A stretch of 21,900 nucleotides of DNA from Mariprofundaceae bacterium (GTDB lineage Bacteria > Pseudomonadota > Zetaproteobacteria > Mariprofundales > Mariprofundaceae), in NCBI GenBank assembly GCA_027075825.1, contig JALSZZ010000361.1:1-21900 (forward strand). Reading direction: 5' to 3'. Both the position numbers and the translations under genes were made by a program. Under the pieces are notes generated by a model. That model had not been told where the DNA came from, did no database searches, and was given only the letters and a program-made list of their open reading frames with translations. Shown here piece by piece: positions 1 through 9,080 of the stretch. Every line of letters starts with the position of its first letter. The first letter of the stretch is position 1.

Positions 1-44
1 GCTTCACGCTCCGCATTACCTTCAGGAATAGCCAATATCGACAT
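1..44 (-). CDS. 5' end of an unidentified leftward gene (partial)
   Basis: An ATG at 44 reading leftward is preceded on the minus strand by GGGAGG with a 6-nt gap, a good ribosome binding site. Fourteen codons are visible before the window edge (MSILAIPEGNAERE). This is too short to assign a family. The reading is supported only by the start signal and the open frame. Confidence 0.4.
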   Translation of the reverse strand, partial: MSILAIPEGNAERE

Positions 45-133
45 CTTCACCTCCCATCAGTTACGATGCGGCGAATGCTGTGGCTTATATCGGAAAGCGG
101 TAGATGAGGTTGGTTTGACGCTTACGCCTGTTC

Positions 134-322
134 GTGGCCGATTTTTACAACAATCGTATCCAGCAGTTTGATCATAGCGGTCACTTCATCGCTGCATGGG
201 GGGCCAAAGGTGATCAGGCAGGGGAGTTCTCCGGGCCGACAGGCGTGGCGGCAAGCCACAATGGTCGCATTTATGTGGCAGACTGGGGCAACCACCGTAT
301 CCAGAGCATATTGCCGCAGTGA
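134..322 (+). pseudogene. NHL-repeat (beta-propeller) protein fragment
   Basis: The 62-residue reading has one and a half typical NHL repeats: VADFYNNRIQQF near residue 1 and GPTGVAASHNGRIYVADWGNHRIQ near residues 35-57. NHL proteins normally carry five or six such blades, but here the frame is closed by TGA at 116-118 and the repeats begin abruptly after it, so the N-terminal blades are missing. The GTG at 134 lies inside a repeat and has no clear ribosome binding site. I read this as the surviving 3' end of a larger gene. It ends 42 bp before the CDF transporter on the same strand, so the two may once have been one transcription unit. Confidence 0.55.
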
Positions 323-364
323 TTGAACAACTACATGCAAAGTTGCTAGCAAAAGGAGCTGAAT

Positions 365-1000
365 ATGGGCTGTGATTGCCATATTGAGATTGAGCAAGGG
401 GAACAGCGTCGCACGCTCATCTTACTGCTGGTAATCAACGCGGTGATGTTTTGTATTGAATTTATTGTCGGTCTGGCAGGACAGTCCACGGGCCTGATTT
501 CCGATGCGGTGGATATGCTGGCCGATGCACTGGTATATGGTGTGGGGCTGTATGCTGTAGGGAAAAGCGCGGCGATCAAAATTTGTGGTGCGCACTTCAG
601 CGGCGTGTTTCAAATCCTGCTGGCATTTGGGGTGCTGGCCGATGTGGTGCGCCGCTTTTTGTTTGGCAGCGAGCCGGAATCAATGCTGATGATGGGGTTC
701 GGTTTGCTCGCGCTGTTGGCGAATGTCTGGTGTCTGGTACTGATTGCCAAACACCGGCATGATGAAATTCACATGCGCGCCAGCTGGATTTTTTCCAAAA
801 ACGATGTCATCGCCAACGTCGGTGTGATACTGGGCGGGCTGCTGGTTTACCTGCTTGATTCGCACCTGCCGGATCTGCTGATCGGTTTTGCCATTGCCCT
901 GATCGTGATTTGGGGAGGCATGGCCATCATTAAAGATGCTGCGAACGAAAAAAATACAGCCAGGAGTCTGTCGGACTTTGACAATCGTCACGAGAAATAG
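365..1000 (+). CDS. Short CDF-type cation transporter, C-terminus supplied by a MITE
   Basis: This is a 211-residue inner-membrane protein of the short cation diffusion facilitator type, which exports divalent metals by proton antiport. The N-terminus has a possible metal site, GCDCH (residues 2-6). About six hydrophobic helices follow. The CDF-type acidic motif SDAVDMLAD has D47, D50 and D54 in helix 2, and KNDVIAN (145-151) is the helix-5 counterpart. AAAAGGAG lies 7 nt before the ATG at 365. The family's longer members have a cytoplasmic C-terminal domain of about 90 residues; short members of about 200 residues also exist, so this need not be a gross truncation. Residues R200 to K211 and the TAG stop lie within MITE copy A1, which therefore replaced the native end. 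The metal substrate cannot be told from sequence. Confidence 0.8.
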   Translation: MGCDCHIEIEQGEQRRTLILLLVINAVMFCIEFIVGLAGQSTGLISDAVDMLADALVYGVGLYAVGKSAAIKICGAHFSGVFQILLAFGVLADVVRRFLFGSEPESMLMMGFGLLALLANVWCLVLIAKHRHDEIHMRASWIFSKNDVIANVGVILGGLLVYLLDSHLPDLLIGFAIALIVIWGGMAIIKDAANEKNTARSLSDFDNRHEK

Positions 1001-1127
1001 CGGATATTGAGCCAGATATACGACCTGTTGGCGGTAAGTAGCAGCGCTATTGAACAAAAACAGGGCGAATATTTGGCTCAATATCCGGTTTTTCACAGTA
1101 GATTCGCCAAAATCCGACAGACTCCTG
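961..1127. mobile_element. MITE family A, copy 1 (inverted relative to copies 2-4)
   Basis: A 167-bp element is bounded by an inverted repeat: AGGAGTCTGTCGGACTTTG on the left and, with one mismatch, its complement ending in ACTCCT on the right. It has no coding capacity for a transposase. Its interior matches copies 2 to 4 when reverse-complemented. CA and TG flank the ends, and no target duplication is obvious. Its left end overlaps the 3' end of the CDF gene. Confidence 0.85.
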
Positions 1128-1532
1128 AACCAATATAAAGCAGTCGCTGCAGGCTGTGCTCCTCCCTGATACCTGTCCCGCACCATCGAGCCGACATTCA
1201 TCACCCTTTGATAGCCAAAATTTATGATTCAGCGTCGTTCCATGTGAATGGTAAATATGAATGCGACCATGCTTTGCCAAAACGGAAGATTTACCCGAAA
1301 AAGTGGCTCAATTTTGTTGTCCGGTTTTGACTCATTCCAACTGGCCATTAACAACCCCAATGTACCTCTAACGTCAGAGCCAAAATCAAACGTTCAAATG
1401 GAGAACCCGAGTTCCATCATACGGGGGTGGCATGTCAACATGCGATGGTCGTTAGCAAAGTGTAAACTGCGCGCTTTCGCCTTGCAGGAGGAAAAAACAG
1501 GGGGCAGATAAAAGATACAGAATGTGTAATTG
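1128..1532. other. Intergenic region with no recognisable gene
   Basis: These 405 bases lie between MITE A1 and the 3' end of the sensor kinase gene. Open frames exist on both strands, but none has a good ribosome binding site or resembles a known family. No convincing terminator hairpin was seen. Confidence 0.5.
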
Positions 1533-4500
1533 TCAGGTTGAATTCAAACATGCCCTGGCTGCCGCAATCGCTTTTTTTAGTTCTGCTTCGGCAGTCACAT
1601 ACAGCAAGTTGCTTTCTTCGATTTTACCCATGTGGAAAACCCGCTCCAGATCCAGCGCTGCTTCAACGAGTGCTGGCGCGCCGATGGTGTCAGCAATGCC
1701 TTTGAGGGTGTGTGCCATGCGCAAGGCTTCCCTGAGCTGATCGTTGGCAATGGCCTGTTTGATTTCATCCACGGTGTGTTCCCGTGAATCACAGAACTTT
1801 TGCAAAATGCTGCAATACAAATCCTCATCATCGTCAACATGCGACATGCCTTTTTTGACATCCAGCACGGACACATCACTGTGACAAGAGATATGTCTTT
1901 GCTCAGTATCATCGGTTTGTGCAGCATCGGCATCCAGAATCGTCGCATCATGCTCTCTTGTGATCCGGCGTTGCAAAACATCATACAGTTCAGCACTGTT
2001 AATCGGCTTGCTTAAATAGTCATTCATGCCTGCTTCAAGGCAGCGTTCCCTGTCACCCGACATGGCGTTGGCAGTCATGGCGATGATCGGAATGTGCGGA
2101 TCAAAGGTTCTGATTTTCTGTTTTGCTTCCGGGCCATCCATCACCGGCATTTGCAAATCCATCAATATGGCATCAAATGTTTGCTGCTGCGCTGTTTCCA
2201 CCGCCTCTTTTCCGTTGCTGGCAATGGTGGTGACAACCCCGGCTTTGGCCAACAGTTCTTCTGCCACCTGTTGGTTGATATCGTTATCTTCAACCAGCAG
2301 CACCTGCACACCCTGAAGCTGCTGCGATGGTTTGGCAGTGTGAGCACGGCGCTTTTGCGGATCCGAGCCAGCAGCAGAATGACTTCTGGCTGGTTTTAAT
2401 GCAGTCATGATGCTGTCAAATAACGACGACTGACTCACAGGCTTGGTGATATAGCCATCGAAACCAGCCTCTTCCGATTCGCTTTTTAATGCCTCCTGAC
2501 CATGCGCGGTCACGATCAGTATGGCAGGAACGAGCGGCAGTTTCATCTGTTGCTTGATGTACCGGCCAGCCTCAATGCCATTCATGCCCGGCATTTTCCA
2601 GTCCATTAATACCAGATGGTAAGGCGTGTTTTGTGCTGTGCTTTCCAGTTTTTGTATGGCTTCTTCACCTGAAGATGCTTCCCCGGTCTGAAAACCAAGT
2701 GAACCCATCAAACCCAGCAATATTTCACGCGATGCCACATGGTCATCAACAATCAGGGCGCGAAGGCCTTTGATGTCATCAGGAATACGCGGTGCTTTTT
2801 TTAGCTCATGGCTCAGTCCAAAGATGGCGGTAAAGTGGAAATTTGAACCCTCGCCAGGCACAGAATCAACACCTATCTCACCTCCCATCATCTCCACCAG
2901 TTTTTTGGAAATACTCAGCCCCAGGCCGGTGCCGCCGTATTTTCGGGTGGTTGAGCTATCCGCCTGGGAAAACGACTGAAACAGTCGCTGTAACTGTGAT
3001 TTAGTCATGCCGATGCCGGTGTCTTTCACTTCAAAACCCAGGGTGATTTGATACTTTGTTCGTTCAAGTTCATTGATGTGAATCGTAATATCACCAGATT
3101 CGGTAAACTTCACGGCATTGTTGGCCAGGTTGATCAAAACCTGTCCCAGACGCAAGGGATCACCAATCAGCGCGGTGTGCAGGTTGGGTTTGGAAACAAT
3201 GAGAAACTCAAGGTTTTTTTCGTTGGCTTTCAGTGCAATCACGTTGGCAACATGATCCAGCACATCCTGCAAATCAAAGTTGACATCTTCCATGTCAAGT
3301 TTGCCCGCTTCAATTTTGGAAAAATCCAGAATGTCATTGATAATCGACAGCAAGGCAGTTGCTGATCTGTTGATTTTCGTTAAATAATCACGTTGTTTGG
3401 GTGGAAGCTCCGACATCAGTGCCAACTCTGTCAGCCCCAGGATGGCATTCATCGGGGTGCGAATCTCATGACTCATATTAGCCAGGAAATCACCTTTGGC
3501 CCGCGTTGCCTCTTCGGCTTTTTCTTTCGCATGCTGAAGCTCAAGGGCAGCATTCTTGCGTGTGCTGATATCAAAAAGACTGATGAGAAATGCCTTCTTC
3601 TTTGAAAAATCAATCGAATGAAGCGACATTAAACAACAGCGTTTTTCTGGCATCCCCGGAAATTTCACACCAAGTTCATATTCAGTAATAAAAGATTCTT
3701 CTGCCAGTTTTTTCTGCAACCGCGGACGATGCTTGGGATCAATGCCGGAATCAAAAATTTTACATAAATGCACATCATGATCATCTGATTTCAGCAGGTC
3801 TCTCATGGCCTTGTTGCACAGCAACAGCAAACCTTCTTCAAGGTTATTGATAATCGCCAGCGGAATGGGCGTACATTCAAACACACGATGAAGATTCTTT
3901 TCGCTGTTGGCCAGCTGCGCTGCCGCAGCCGCTTTTTTGGCGGTGATATCAGTGCGGATAGCAATGTATTTGACGGGTTTCCCTGCATCGTTCATAAACG
4001 GCACAATGGTTGCGTCAACCCAGTAAAAACTGCCATCCTTGGCAACGTTTTTGATTTCACCATGCCACGGCTTGCCACGGGAAATCGTTGCCCACAAGTT
4101 TTGAAACATTTCATGCGGATGTTCATCGGATTTCAGGATGCGGTGGTTTTGTGCGATCAGTTCTTCCCTGCTGTAACCGCTGAGTGCGCAAAATTTATCG
4201 TTCACATAAGTGATGTTTCCTTTTACATCTGTTGCGCTGACAATGGCATGCTCATCCAGGGCAAATTTTTGCTGATTTAATTCTGCAACACTGGATTCCA
4301 GTTCATCCGCTGTATTGCGCAGCCGGTACATCACCCAGGACATGGAAACAAACAGCAAGATTGCCACGACGGACAAAAACAGCATAATAATATCACTGGT
4401 CTTCAGTGCTTCGGCATGCATTTTTTCCTGTTGTTTCTCAATGCGTTCTATCATTTCCAATGAAGGTCGGGTGACAATTTCAGTGGAAAGTGTTCGCAGT

Positions 4501-5129
4501 ACATCAGTACCATTCAGAATGGTGTGTATGTGGGTAAAAATCATTTCCAGATTGTTTCTTGCATCTTTGCTTATGGCATCATGCTGAAATTCCTGAATCA
4601 TGGAAAGAATGTGTCGTTTTCTTTCGGCTGTTGCATCATCGCTGTAGACATACACATTCGATGTCAGATCATACAAACGCGTTCGAACGTAGCCGCTTAA
4701 CAGTGGAGCGATATGGCTTACGGCTGTAGGAAGGTATGCCCGGGAGTTGTAGAAAATGGCATATTGTTCTTTATATTGCTCAAGCACCTCAGCTTTAATC
4801 TTCAGCAAGTCAAACAGCTGGCTGGCAAGCGGAAGCAGTTCTTTTTTGTTGTCTTCCGACAGATCCTGCTCACGTGCATGAAATTCCTGCTCAAGGACGG
4901 CGATGTTTTTCGTATGCTGCAACATGGAGTCAAAGTTTTTCAGTATGCCGCTGCTGGTCATCAGCAGATGCTCATTAAGCTCCATATCCTCATCTTTAAT
5001 TTCCATGAGTAAATCATGGGTATCCTGGTAGCTTTTCAGGTCAACGCGGTAAGAATTCGGCCCGAACATGAATGCCAGCAGCGAAAGCACAACAATGATC
5101 AGGGAGATAAAAGGATACAAAACCCTCAT
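1533..5129 (-). CDS. Hybrid sensor histidine kinase with two receivers and an HPt domain
   Basis: A 1198-residue inner-membrane multi-step phosphorelay protein of BarA-like layout. Transmembrane helices lie at about 4-23 and 246-268 and enclose a mostly helical periplasmic sensor region of about 220 residues, possibly of the DAHL type. Two PAS-like domains follow, at about 285-400 (the [19 protein letters not shown] pattern) and 410-525. HisKA carries the phospho-accepting H554 in SHEIRTPMN. The ATPase domain has an N box NLANNAVKF (667-675), G1 DTGIGM (703-708) and G2 GGTGLGL (732-738). Receiver 1 has D843 in LMDWKMPG and receiver 2 has D991 in LMDLQMPV. The HPt domain has H1140 in AHTLKG. 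All phosphotransfer residues are present, so the relay looks intact. The start overlaps the peroxidase stop by 4 bp (ATGA), which implies translational coupling. The final output regulator is not encoded nearby, and the signal is unknown. Confidence 0.95.
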   Translation of the reverse strand: MRVLYPFISLIIVVLSLLAFMFGPNSYRVDLKSYQDTHDLLMEIKDEDMELNEHLLMTSSGILKNFDSMLQHTKNIAVLEQEFHAREQDLSEDNKKELLPLASQLFDLLKIKAEVLEQYKEQYAIFYNSRAYLPTAVSHIAPLLSGYVRTRLYDLTSNVYVYSDDATAERKRHILSMIQEFQHDAISKDARNNLEMIFTHIHTILNGTDVLRTLSTEIVTRPSLEMIERIEKQQEKMHAEALKTSDIIMLFLSVVAILLFVSMSWVMYRLRNTADELESSVAELNQQKFALDEHAIVSATDVKGNITYVNDKFCALSGYSREELIAQNHRILKSDEHPHEMFQNLWATISRGKPWHGEIKNVAKDGSFYWVDATIVPFMNDAGKPVKYIAIRTDITAKKAAAAAQLANSEKNLHRVFECTPIPLAIINNLEEGLLLLCNKAMRDLLKSDDHDVHLCKIFDSGIDPKHRPRLQKKLAEESFITEYELGVKFPGMPEKRCCLMSLHSIDFSKKKAFLISLFDISTRKNAALELQHAKEKAEEATRAKGDFLANMSHEIRTPMNAILGLTELALMSELPPKQRDYLTKINRSATALLSIINDILDFSKIEAGKLDMEDVNFDLQDVLDHVANVIALKANEKNLEFLIVSKPNLHTALIGDPLRLGQVLINLANNAVKFTESGDITIHINELERTKYQITLGFEVKDTGIGMTKSQLQRLFQSFSQADSSTTRKYGGTGLGLSISKKLVEMMGGEIGVDSVPGEGSNFHFTAIFGLSHELKKAPRIPDDIKGLRALIVDDHVASREILLGLMGSLGFQTGEASSGEEAIQKLESTAQNTPYHLVLMDWKMPGMNGIEAGRYIKQQMKLPLVPAILIVTAHGQEALKSESEEAGFDGYITKPVSQSSLFDSIMTALKPARSHSAAGSDPQKRRAHTAKPSQQLQGVQVLLVEDNDINQQVAEELLAKAGVVTTIASNGKEAVETAQQQTFDAILMDLQMPVMDGPEAKQKIRTFDPHIPIIAMTANAMSGDRERCLEAGMNDYLSKPINSAELYDVLQRRITREHDATILDADAAQTDDTEQRHISCHSDVSVLDVKKGMSHVDDDEDLYCSILQKFCDSREHTVDEIKQAIANDQLREALRMAHTLKGIADTIGAPALVEAALDLERVFHMGKIEESNLLYVTAEAELKKAIAAARACLNST

Positions 5130-6097
5130 TGTGAACCCCCACCCTGAAGCTCACCTTTTAACGTTTTCAGAAAGGCAATAATTAACTGAATGTCATCATC
5201 CGGAATTTCCCGGCCAAGTTCATAACGAGCCATGATCTGAATGGCCGCCGACAAGTTATCTACGGAACCATCGTGAAAATAGGGGGCTGTCAGCGTCACC
5301 AGACGCAAGCTCGGAACCTTGAACTTATATTTGTCAGCGGGATGTCCGGTCACGGCAAAGCGACCTGAATCAGCCGCTGTAATATTCCCCCGATCTTCAA
5401 AATAGTTGCCAAAAACACCCATGGTCTGAAACATGTTTCCACCAACACTGGCACCCTGATGGCAAGAAACACAACCGTAAGAGCGAAACAATTCAAAGCC
5501 TTTTTTGGCATCATCACTGATCGCTTCATGATCACCGGCCAAAAAGCGGTCAAAAGGCGCATTGACCGTCACCAGCGAACGCTCAAAGGTGGCAATGGCA
5601 TCTTTAATGTGTGATTCTGTCAGACCCTTTCGCCCATAGATTTTCCTGAAGCGGTGAACATAGTCCGCACTATCGGCCAGTTTTTTGATGATATCCGGCC
5701 AGTTTGAGTTCATTTTCACGGGATCATGGACTGGCTCATCAATTTGCGATTCCAGTGTTTTCGCCCGACCATTCCAGAATTGTGCAATGTTGTACACTGT
5801 GTTATACACCGTTGGCGTATTGATGATGCCTTTGGCGCCATTGATGCCAAAGGATTGTGGCAATCCATCCACACCACCGCTGGCAAGATCATGGCAATGC
5901 GCACAGCTAATTGAATTATCAGCAGAAAGCTTCTTTTCATGAAACAGCATTCGACCAAGATTCACTTTTTTTTCATCCAGACCCGATGGCATCTTGAGCG
6001 CCAATATATGGGAACCATATCGTTCTGGCGTATCCGCAAGCGCAATACCGGAGATCATGAAAAAAGTGAGATAAAAAATAAGTGAAAAGTATTTCAT
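5126..6097 (-). CDS. Di-haem cytochrome c peroxidase / MauG-family protein
   Basis: A 323-residue periplasmic protein with a signal peptide (hydrophobic residues 4-20, probable cleavage after ALA at 19-21). Two c-type haem sites are seen: C65-A-H-C68-H69 and C209-V-S-C212-H213, as in bacterial di-haem peroxidases. The conserved block [19 protein letters not shown] (260-278) near the second haem is present. Length agrees with the family (about 320-350). Members reduce hydrogen peroxide to water with electrons from small cytochromes, while MauG relatives oxidise protein side chains; which applies here is not decidable. AGGTAGG precedes the ATG at 6097. The gene is the first of a two-gene leftward operon with the sensor kinase, which suggests that peroxide or periplasmic redox state is linked to the signalling protein, though this is inference. 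Confidence 0.93.
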   Translation of the reverse strand: MKYFSLIFYLTFFMISGIALADTPERYGSHILALKMPSGLDEKKVNLGRMLFHEKKLSADNSISCAHCHDLASGGVDGLPQSFGINGAKGIINTPTVYNTVYNIAQFWNGRAKTLESQIDEPVHDPVKMNSNWPDIIKKLADSADYVHRFRKIYGRKGLTESHIKDAIATFERSLVTVNAPFDRFLAGDHEAISDDAKKGFELFRSYGCVSCHQGASVGGNMFQTMGVFGNYFEDRGNITAADSGRFAVTGHPADKYKFKVPSLRLVTLTAPYFHDGSVDNLSAAIQIMARYELGREIPDDDIQLIIAFLKTLKGELQGGGSQ

Positions 6098-6454
6098 ATG
6101 AGCCTACCTGAGCAAATAGTAGCGTCTCATGTTTTGCAGGCAAGAGTCAAGGGAGCAGCCCCTCCCGCTAACGACCGCAGCATTTGGCGGTGCCGCACTT
6201 GCTGTAAATCAGGCAAACCCCACTCTGTTGGCTCTACCCGTGGCAAGCCGCCTGGTTACTACAACTGATTTTCATGAATCAACACACTGAACCAAAGGAG
6301 TATCTTTCGCCGCACATTAGCACTTATAAAGTGTTGGGTATCAAACGGGGCTGCCTGCCATATATGAACGCCATGTACATATCCTCCCACGAATCCACAT
6401 ACATTTCGGTAAAGCTCGAACGCACCCGCACAAAAAGTCGTGTTTTCCTCTTAC
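6098..6454. other. Upstream region of the peroxidase-kinase operon; no gene seen
   Basis: This region should contain the leftward promoter of the peroxidase operon, but I could not pick a convincing -35/-10 pair. A rightward 71-codon frame from 6274 runs into MITE A2 and resembles no family, so it is not called. Confidence 0.4.
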
Positions 6455-6619
6455 CAGGAGTCTGTCGGACTTTGGCAAATCTACTGTGAAAAACCGGATA
6501 TTGGCCAAATATTCGTCCTGCTTTTGTTAAATAGCGTTGCTACTTACCGCCAACAGGTCGTATATCTGGCTCAATCCCGCTATTTCCCGTGACGATTGCC
6601 AAAGTCCGACAGACTCCTG
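6455..6619. mobile_element. MITE family A, copy 2
   Basis: A complete 165-bp copy with terminal inverted repeats CAGGAGTCTGTCGGACTTTG at both ends. Similarity between the two ends continues imperfectly for about 50 bp. The interior is near-identical to copies 1, 3 and 4. No transposase is encoded, and the flanks show no clear target duplication. Confidence 0.9.
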
Positions 6620-6688
6620 GCCATTGACAATTTGCACAGGCAATTGCTCAGCCCGGTTATCCGGCACCATCACGGCAGGATCGAAACA

Positions 6689-6772
6689 ATGATCGAGAAA
6701 GAAAACAAAGCCGGTAACGCAATACTGTTGAATATCATCATCGGTATTGCGGTAGTTTCTGTTATTGTCTGA
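6689..6772 (+). CDS. Possible 27-aa membrane peptide or 3' remnant of a membrane protein gene
   Basis: The ATG at 6689 opens a 27-codon frame with a charged start (MIEKENK) and a single hydrophobic helix to the end (ILLNIIIGIAVVSVIV). CAGGA lies 8 nt upstream. The frame is open back into MITE A2, so it may instead be the C-terminal end of a gene cut by the MITE. The helix suggests membrane insertion; no family is recognised. Confidence 0.3.
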   Translation: MIEKENKAGNAILLNIIIGIAVVSVIV

Positions 6773-6802
6773 CTGCTAACACATTGTCCGATATGTCATT
6801 AA

Positions 6803-7090
6803 ATCTTCAACGGAAAATCACATCCTGAATTCAGGGCGAAACATATTTTCGCAAAGTCCTGTCATCTGTGGGAGCCCAGCCAGAACGAAAATGTCAATGG
6901 CCTGTTACGGCAGTATTTCCCAAAAGTCATGAGCCTTCCTGGCATTGAGGCCAGGGAGGTTATTGAAGCAGCACACAAGCTCAATAACCGCCCGAGAAAG
7001 CACCTGAACCTCAAAACCCCATATGAGATATTTGAGGAAATGACAGGGATTAAGGTCAGACCATTATACGAAATTGCATTTATGACCTGA
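6803..7090 (+). pseudogene. IS30-family transposase, 3' remnant
   Basis: The frame ending at TGA 7088-7090 encodes about 95 residues matching the C-terminal part of IS30-type DDE transposases. It contains NENVNGLLRQYFPK, with the conserved glutamate-containing NEN motif, then NNRPRK and the LKTPYEIF ending typical of the family. The N-terminal DNA-binding part and the first two catalytic aspartates are absent, and the frame is closed upstream by TAA at 6800. The palindrome CCTGAATTCAGG occurs at 6824-6835, within the remnant, and again at 7086-7097, overlapping the stop. No inverted terminal repeats were identified. It is surely inactive. Confidence 0.8.
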
Positions 7091-7118
7091 ATTCAGGAAT
7101 AATGAAACTTCAGCTCAG

Positions 7119-7682
7119 TTAATAGAGGTAATACTGGGCGCTGATGCTGAAAACGCTTGATTCCAGACCTTTGAAGTTGGTGCGGATGCTGACGGCATCG
7201 GTTTTGGGCTTGCTCAGCATGTGAGAAATTTCAGCGCCAATGGCAAACTGATCAGCAATATGATAACGCACGCCTGCGCCATAAGCATAGCCGGTGCGGG
7301 TTTTCGTTTGTTTTGGCAGCGCCAGTTCGGCGTAGCTGCCCTTGATTGTTGCCAGACCAAGCAGGCCGTAGGCTGTCCAGCCGGGAGCGAAGTCATATTT
7401 GGGTTTGATGAAAGCAGCGGCAAAATAATCAACTTTTGCGCGTGCCTGAGTGGTGAATTCTTCACCCGTCTGACCAGAACTGCCAAAGCGAATTTCTGCA
7501 CCTACATTCTCGGTAAAATCGTGACCTGCCTGCAGGTAACCACCCGTTACTGTCTTTTTCGTCACGCCGGTGCCAATATTAAAGGCACCAACGCCAACGC
7601 CAACATAAGGGCCATCAGCCCATGCAGGCATAGCGCATAGCATACTCAGGCAGCCAGCCGCTGCGAGAAAAGATTTTTTCAT
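7119..7682 (-). CDS. Outer-membrane beta-barrel (porin-like) protein
   Basis: A 187-residue protein with a clear signal peptide (MKKSF, hydrophobic core, AMPAWA before residue 23). The mature part alternates polar and hydrophobic residues in about eight strands (for example YVGVGVGAFNIG, YAYGAGVRYHIAD, AIGAEISHML) and ends in aromatic strand residues SAQYYLY. This agrees with small eight-stranded outer-membrane proteins of the OmpA/opacity-like barrel superfamily. The role is probably structural or adhesive, and the substrate is unknown. CAGGAG lies upstream of the ATG at 7682. It stands alone, facing the IS30 remnant. Confidence 0.8.
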   Translation of the reverse strand: MKKSFLAAAGCLSMLCAMPAWADGPYVGVGVGAFNIGTGVTKKTVTGGYLQAGHDFTENVGAEIRFGSSGQTGEEFTTQARAKVDYFAAAFIKPKYDFAPGWTAYGLLGLATIKGSYAELALPKQTKTRTGYAYGAGVRYHIADQFAIGAEISHMLSKPKTDAVSIRTNFKGLESSVFSISAQYYLY

Positions 7683-8011
7683 TTCCTGAACTCCTGGTGT
7701 TTACACCTTGTTTCTGTCAGCAAAGCCGGAACAGAATGGCGAATAATGAAAATCAAGCTGAATGGAAGCTGAATTCGGAAATGACAAAAAGTATGTTCTG
7801 TTTGCCGGATCGTGCCAGATCAGTTCCTTCCACCCTCTGACAATAGAGGAGGAACGTACTACCTCCCCCCCCACCCTGCGGAGCATGGCGCGTCCAATTC
7901 TCTCCTACAGTACTCAATCCCCCCGGTGTGTATGCTTACGAATGATTACATCAAACTGACACCTACAAAACACACCCAAAAAAGGGCACACTGCAACTAT
8001 TCGCTTTCCTC
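7683..8011. other. Region upstream of the outer-membrane gene and left edge of the eroded island
   Basis: No gene is seen. The leftward promoter of the barrel protein should lie near 7690-7780. The sequence AAAACACACCCA at 7967-7978 matches repeats beside the integrase at 9598-9623 and may mark the left boundary of an integrative element. Confidence 0.4.
7967..7978 (+). repeat. Putative integrase-type repeat, distal copy
   Basis: AAAACACACCCA is identical to the first 12 bases of the tandem 13-mers next to the integrase fragment about 1.6 kb away. Arm-type integrase sites often occur near both ends of integrated elements, so this copy may mark the far end of the island. Confidence 0.35.
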
Positions 8012-8176
8012 TAGGAGTCTGTCGGACTTTGATCAATCTACTACGAAAAAGCGGATATTGGCCAAATTTTCGCCCTGCCTTTGTTAAATAGCACTGCTAT
8101 TCGCCGCAAACAGGTCGTATATTTGACTCAATCCCGCTATTTCTCGTGACGATTGCCAAAGTCCGACAGACTCCTA
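8012..8176. mobile_element. MITE family A, copy 3
   Basis: A complete copy (AGGAGTCTGTCGGACTTTG to its complement) inside the eroded island. Here the element is flanked by TA on both sides, unlike copies 1 and 2, which have CA and TG. The interior is more diverged (for example GCACTGCTATTCGCC where the others read GCTACTTACCGCC), suggesting an older insertion. Confidence 0.88.
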
Positions 8177-8199
8177 GTTCGGTTCCGTCCTGTGGCGTT

Positions 8200-8325
8200 T
8201 TATAGGGTCTCCGGCCTGTTTTTGCCCGGATGTGCTCCAGCCGTACCCGGCAGGCATTCTACCTCGGTACTGACAAAAAACGCTTGCAGCATATCCGCCT
8301 GCCTGATTGTCCGTCCGCCGGACAT
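8200..8325 (-). CDS. Doubtful 41-aa ORF downstream of the brnA remnant
   Basis: The ATG at 8325 begins 4 nt after the stop of the brnA pseudogene and opens a 41-codon frame (starting MSGGRTIRQADMLQAFF). It has no recognisable domain or ribosome binding site. It may be a real downstream gene of the old module or chance. Confidence 0.15.
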   Translation of the reverse strand: MSGGRTIRQADMLQAFFVSTEVECLPGTAGAHPGKNRPETL

Positions 8326-8329
8326 GGCT

Positions 8330-8571
8330 CTATGCTGCCTTGTGTATTTCTTCCTTGATCGTTTGCTTCACTACTGCTTGCAGCATCTCTGCCATGCTGT
8401 TGCCTCGAATGTGTTCCTTCAGGGCTTCGTTGATCTCTGTCTGATAGTTTGTCTGATAGTTTCCACCGCCTGCCGCTTCTACCTGTGTCTTGAAGTATTC
8501 AATCACCTCAGCATCAAGGCGGATGGTGATTTTCTGCTTGCTGTTCGGAACAAATCATATTCCTGTTTCAT
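8330..8571 (-). pseudogene. brnA: BrnA-like antitoxin, frameshifted
   Basis: The ATG at 8571 follows AAAGGGG and begins MKQEYDLF, the usual start of BrnA-type antitoxins. The frame then changes: a reading shifted by one base gives SKQKITIRLDAEVIEYFKTQ, the ribbon-helix-helix DNA-binding segment, followed by INEALKEHIR and a coiled C-terminus to TAG at 8330-8332. A single-base deletion near codon 8 would explain this. Inside the gene a 12-bp unit is duplicated, giving NYQTNYQT where relatives have one YQT. BrnA normally binds and neutralises the BrnT RNase and represses the operon. The start overlaps the end of a brnT remnant, as in intact brnTA operons. Confidence 0.65.
8439..8462 (+). repeat. 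12-bp tandem duplication inside the brnA remnant
   Basis: GTCTGATAGTTT is repeated twice back to back and keeps the frame, adding four residues to the turn between the two helices of the ribbon-helix-helix fold. Confidence 0.8.
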
Positions 8572-8687
8572 GGCTCAACCCCTTTCCAAAACTGCCGCCT
8601 TTCATTTGCGGTTGCCCTTCTGGCTGAAATGATACGGATCACGTCACCACAACGCATACACCAGACAACAATCGCCGCCTGTCTCAT
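8568..8687 (-). pseudogene. brnT: BrnT toxin, C-terminal remnant
   Basis: The 39-codon frame ends in GDVIRIISARRATANERRQF, the highly conserved tail of BrnT RNase toxins (normally about 90 residues). The N-terminal two thirds, including the WD-x-K start and the central catalytic region, are missing, and the frame is closed by TAA just upstream. Its TGA overlaps the brnA start (ATGA). The toxin is inactive. Confidence 0.65.
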
Positions 8688-8763
8688 CTCAGTTTATCCC
8701 GATCTGTCCCTGCCTGTTCCTGGGATAGTGACTGATCTGTGCCCGCCTGTGGCTGCCCACCAA

Positions 8764-8788
8764 AAAAGCCACCGTCCGGGTGGCTTTT
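8764..8788 (-). terminator. Rho-independent terminator after brnA
   Basis: A 10-bp perfect stem (AAAAGCCACC / GGTGGCTTTT) with a 5-nt loop, followed in the leftward direction by a T run. It lies 20 bp past the brnA stop. Confidence 0.85.
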
Positions 8789-8807
8789 GTGTGGCATTCA
8801 GATACCG

Positions 8808-9074
8808 CTAACTGTGCTTGTGTTGATCGCCGGACATGCGCTCCATGTATTCGCGCAATACAGATTCCAGCCGTGTTTGCCAGCCTTTGCCGCTACTGCG
8901 GAAATAATTCAGGACATCCGGAGAAAGCCGGATACTGATGGACTGCTTATTGCCGATTGGGCGCAGACCTTCGGCTTCAAGCGGCGCGGCATCCGGATCA
9001 TTAGCGACAGCAGATGCAATATCGGCATCGCTCAGGGCATCGACAGCATGCCAGTTGGTTTTATCTTTAACCAT
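8808..9074 (-). CDS. brnA: BrnA-family antitoxin (intact, orphan)
   Basis: An 88-residue protein with the BrnA layout: an acidic N-terminal toxin-binding part (DALSDADIASAVANDPDAAP, residues 12-31) and a C-terminal ribbon-helix-helix (KQSISIRLSPDVLNYFRSSG, 43-62, then WQTRLESVLREYMERM). BrnA antitoxins neutralise the BrnT RNase and autorepress the operon. Here the expected brnT upstream survives only as a short tail, so this antitoxin is orphaned. It is followed by a strong terminator. It may now act only as a DNA-binding repressor or simply be decaying. Confidence 0.8.
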   Translation of the reverse strand: MVKDKTNWHAVDALSDADIASAVANDPDAAPLEAEGLRPIGNKQSISIRLSPDVLNYFRSSGKGWQTRLESVLREYMERMSGDQHKHS

Positions 9075-9080
9075 AACGTT

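Noticed and set aside
1047..1280. Leftward 77-codon frame starting near 1280
   Set aside because: Its last half is MITE A1 sequence, and the rest matches nothing I recognise.
6274..6489. Rightward 71-codon frame
   Set aside because: It runs into MITE A2, has no family resemblance, and much of its end is MITE sequence.
7221..7640. Rightward 139-codon frame
   Set aside because: It lies entirely antisense to the outer-membrane protein gene, which has a signal peptide and barrel pattern.
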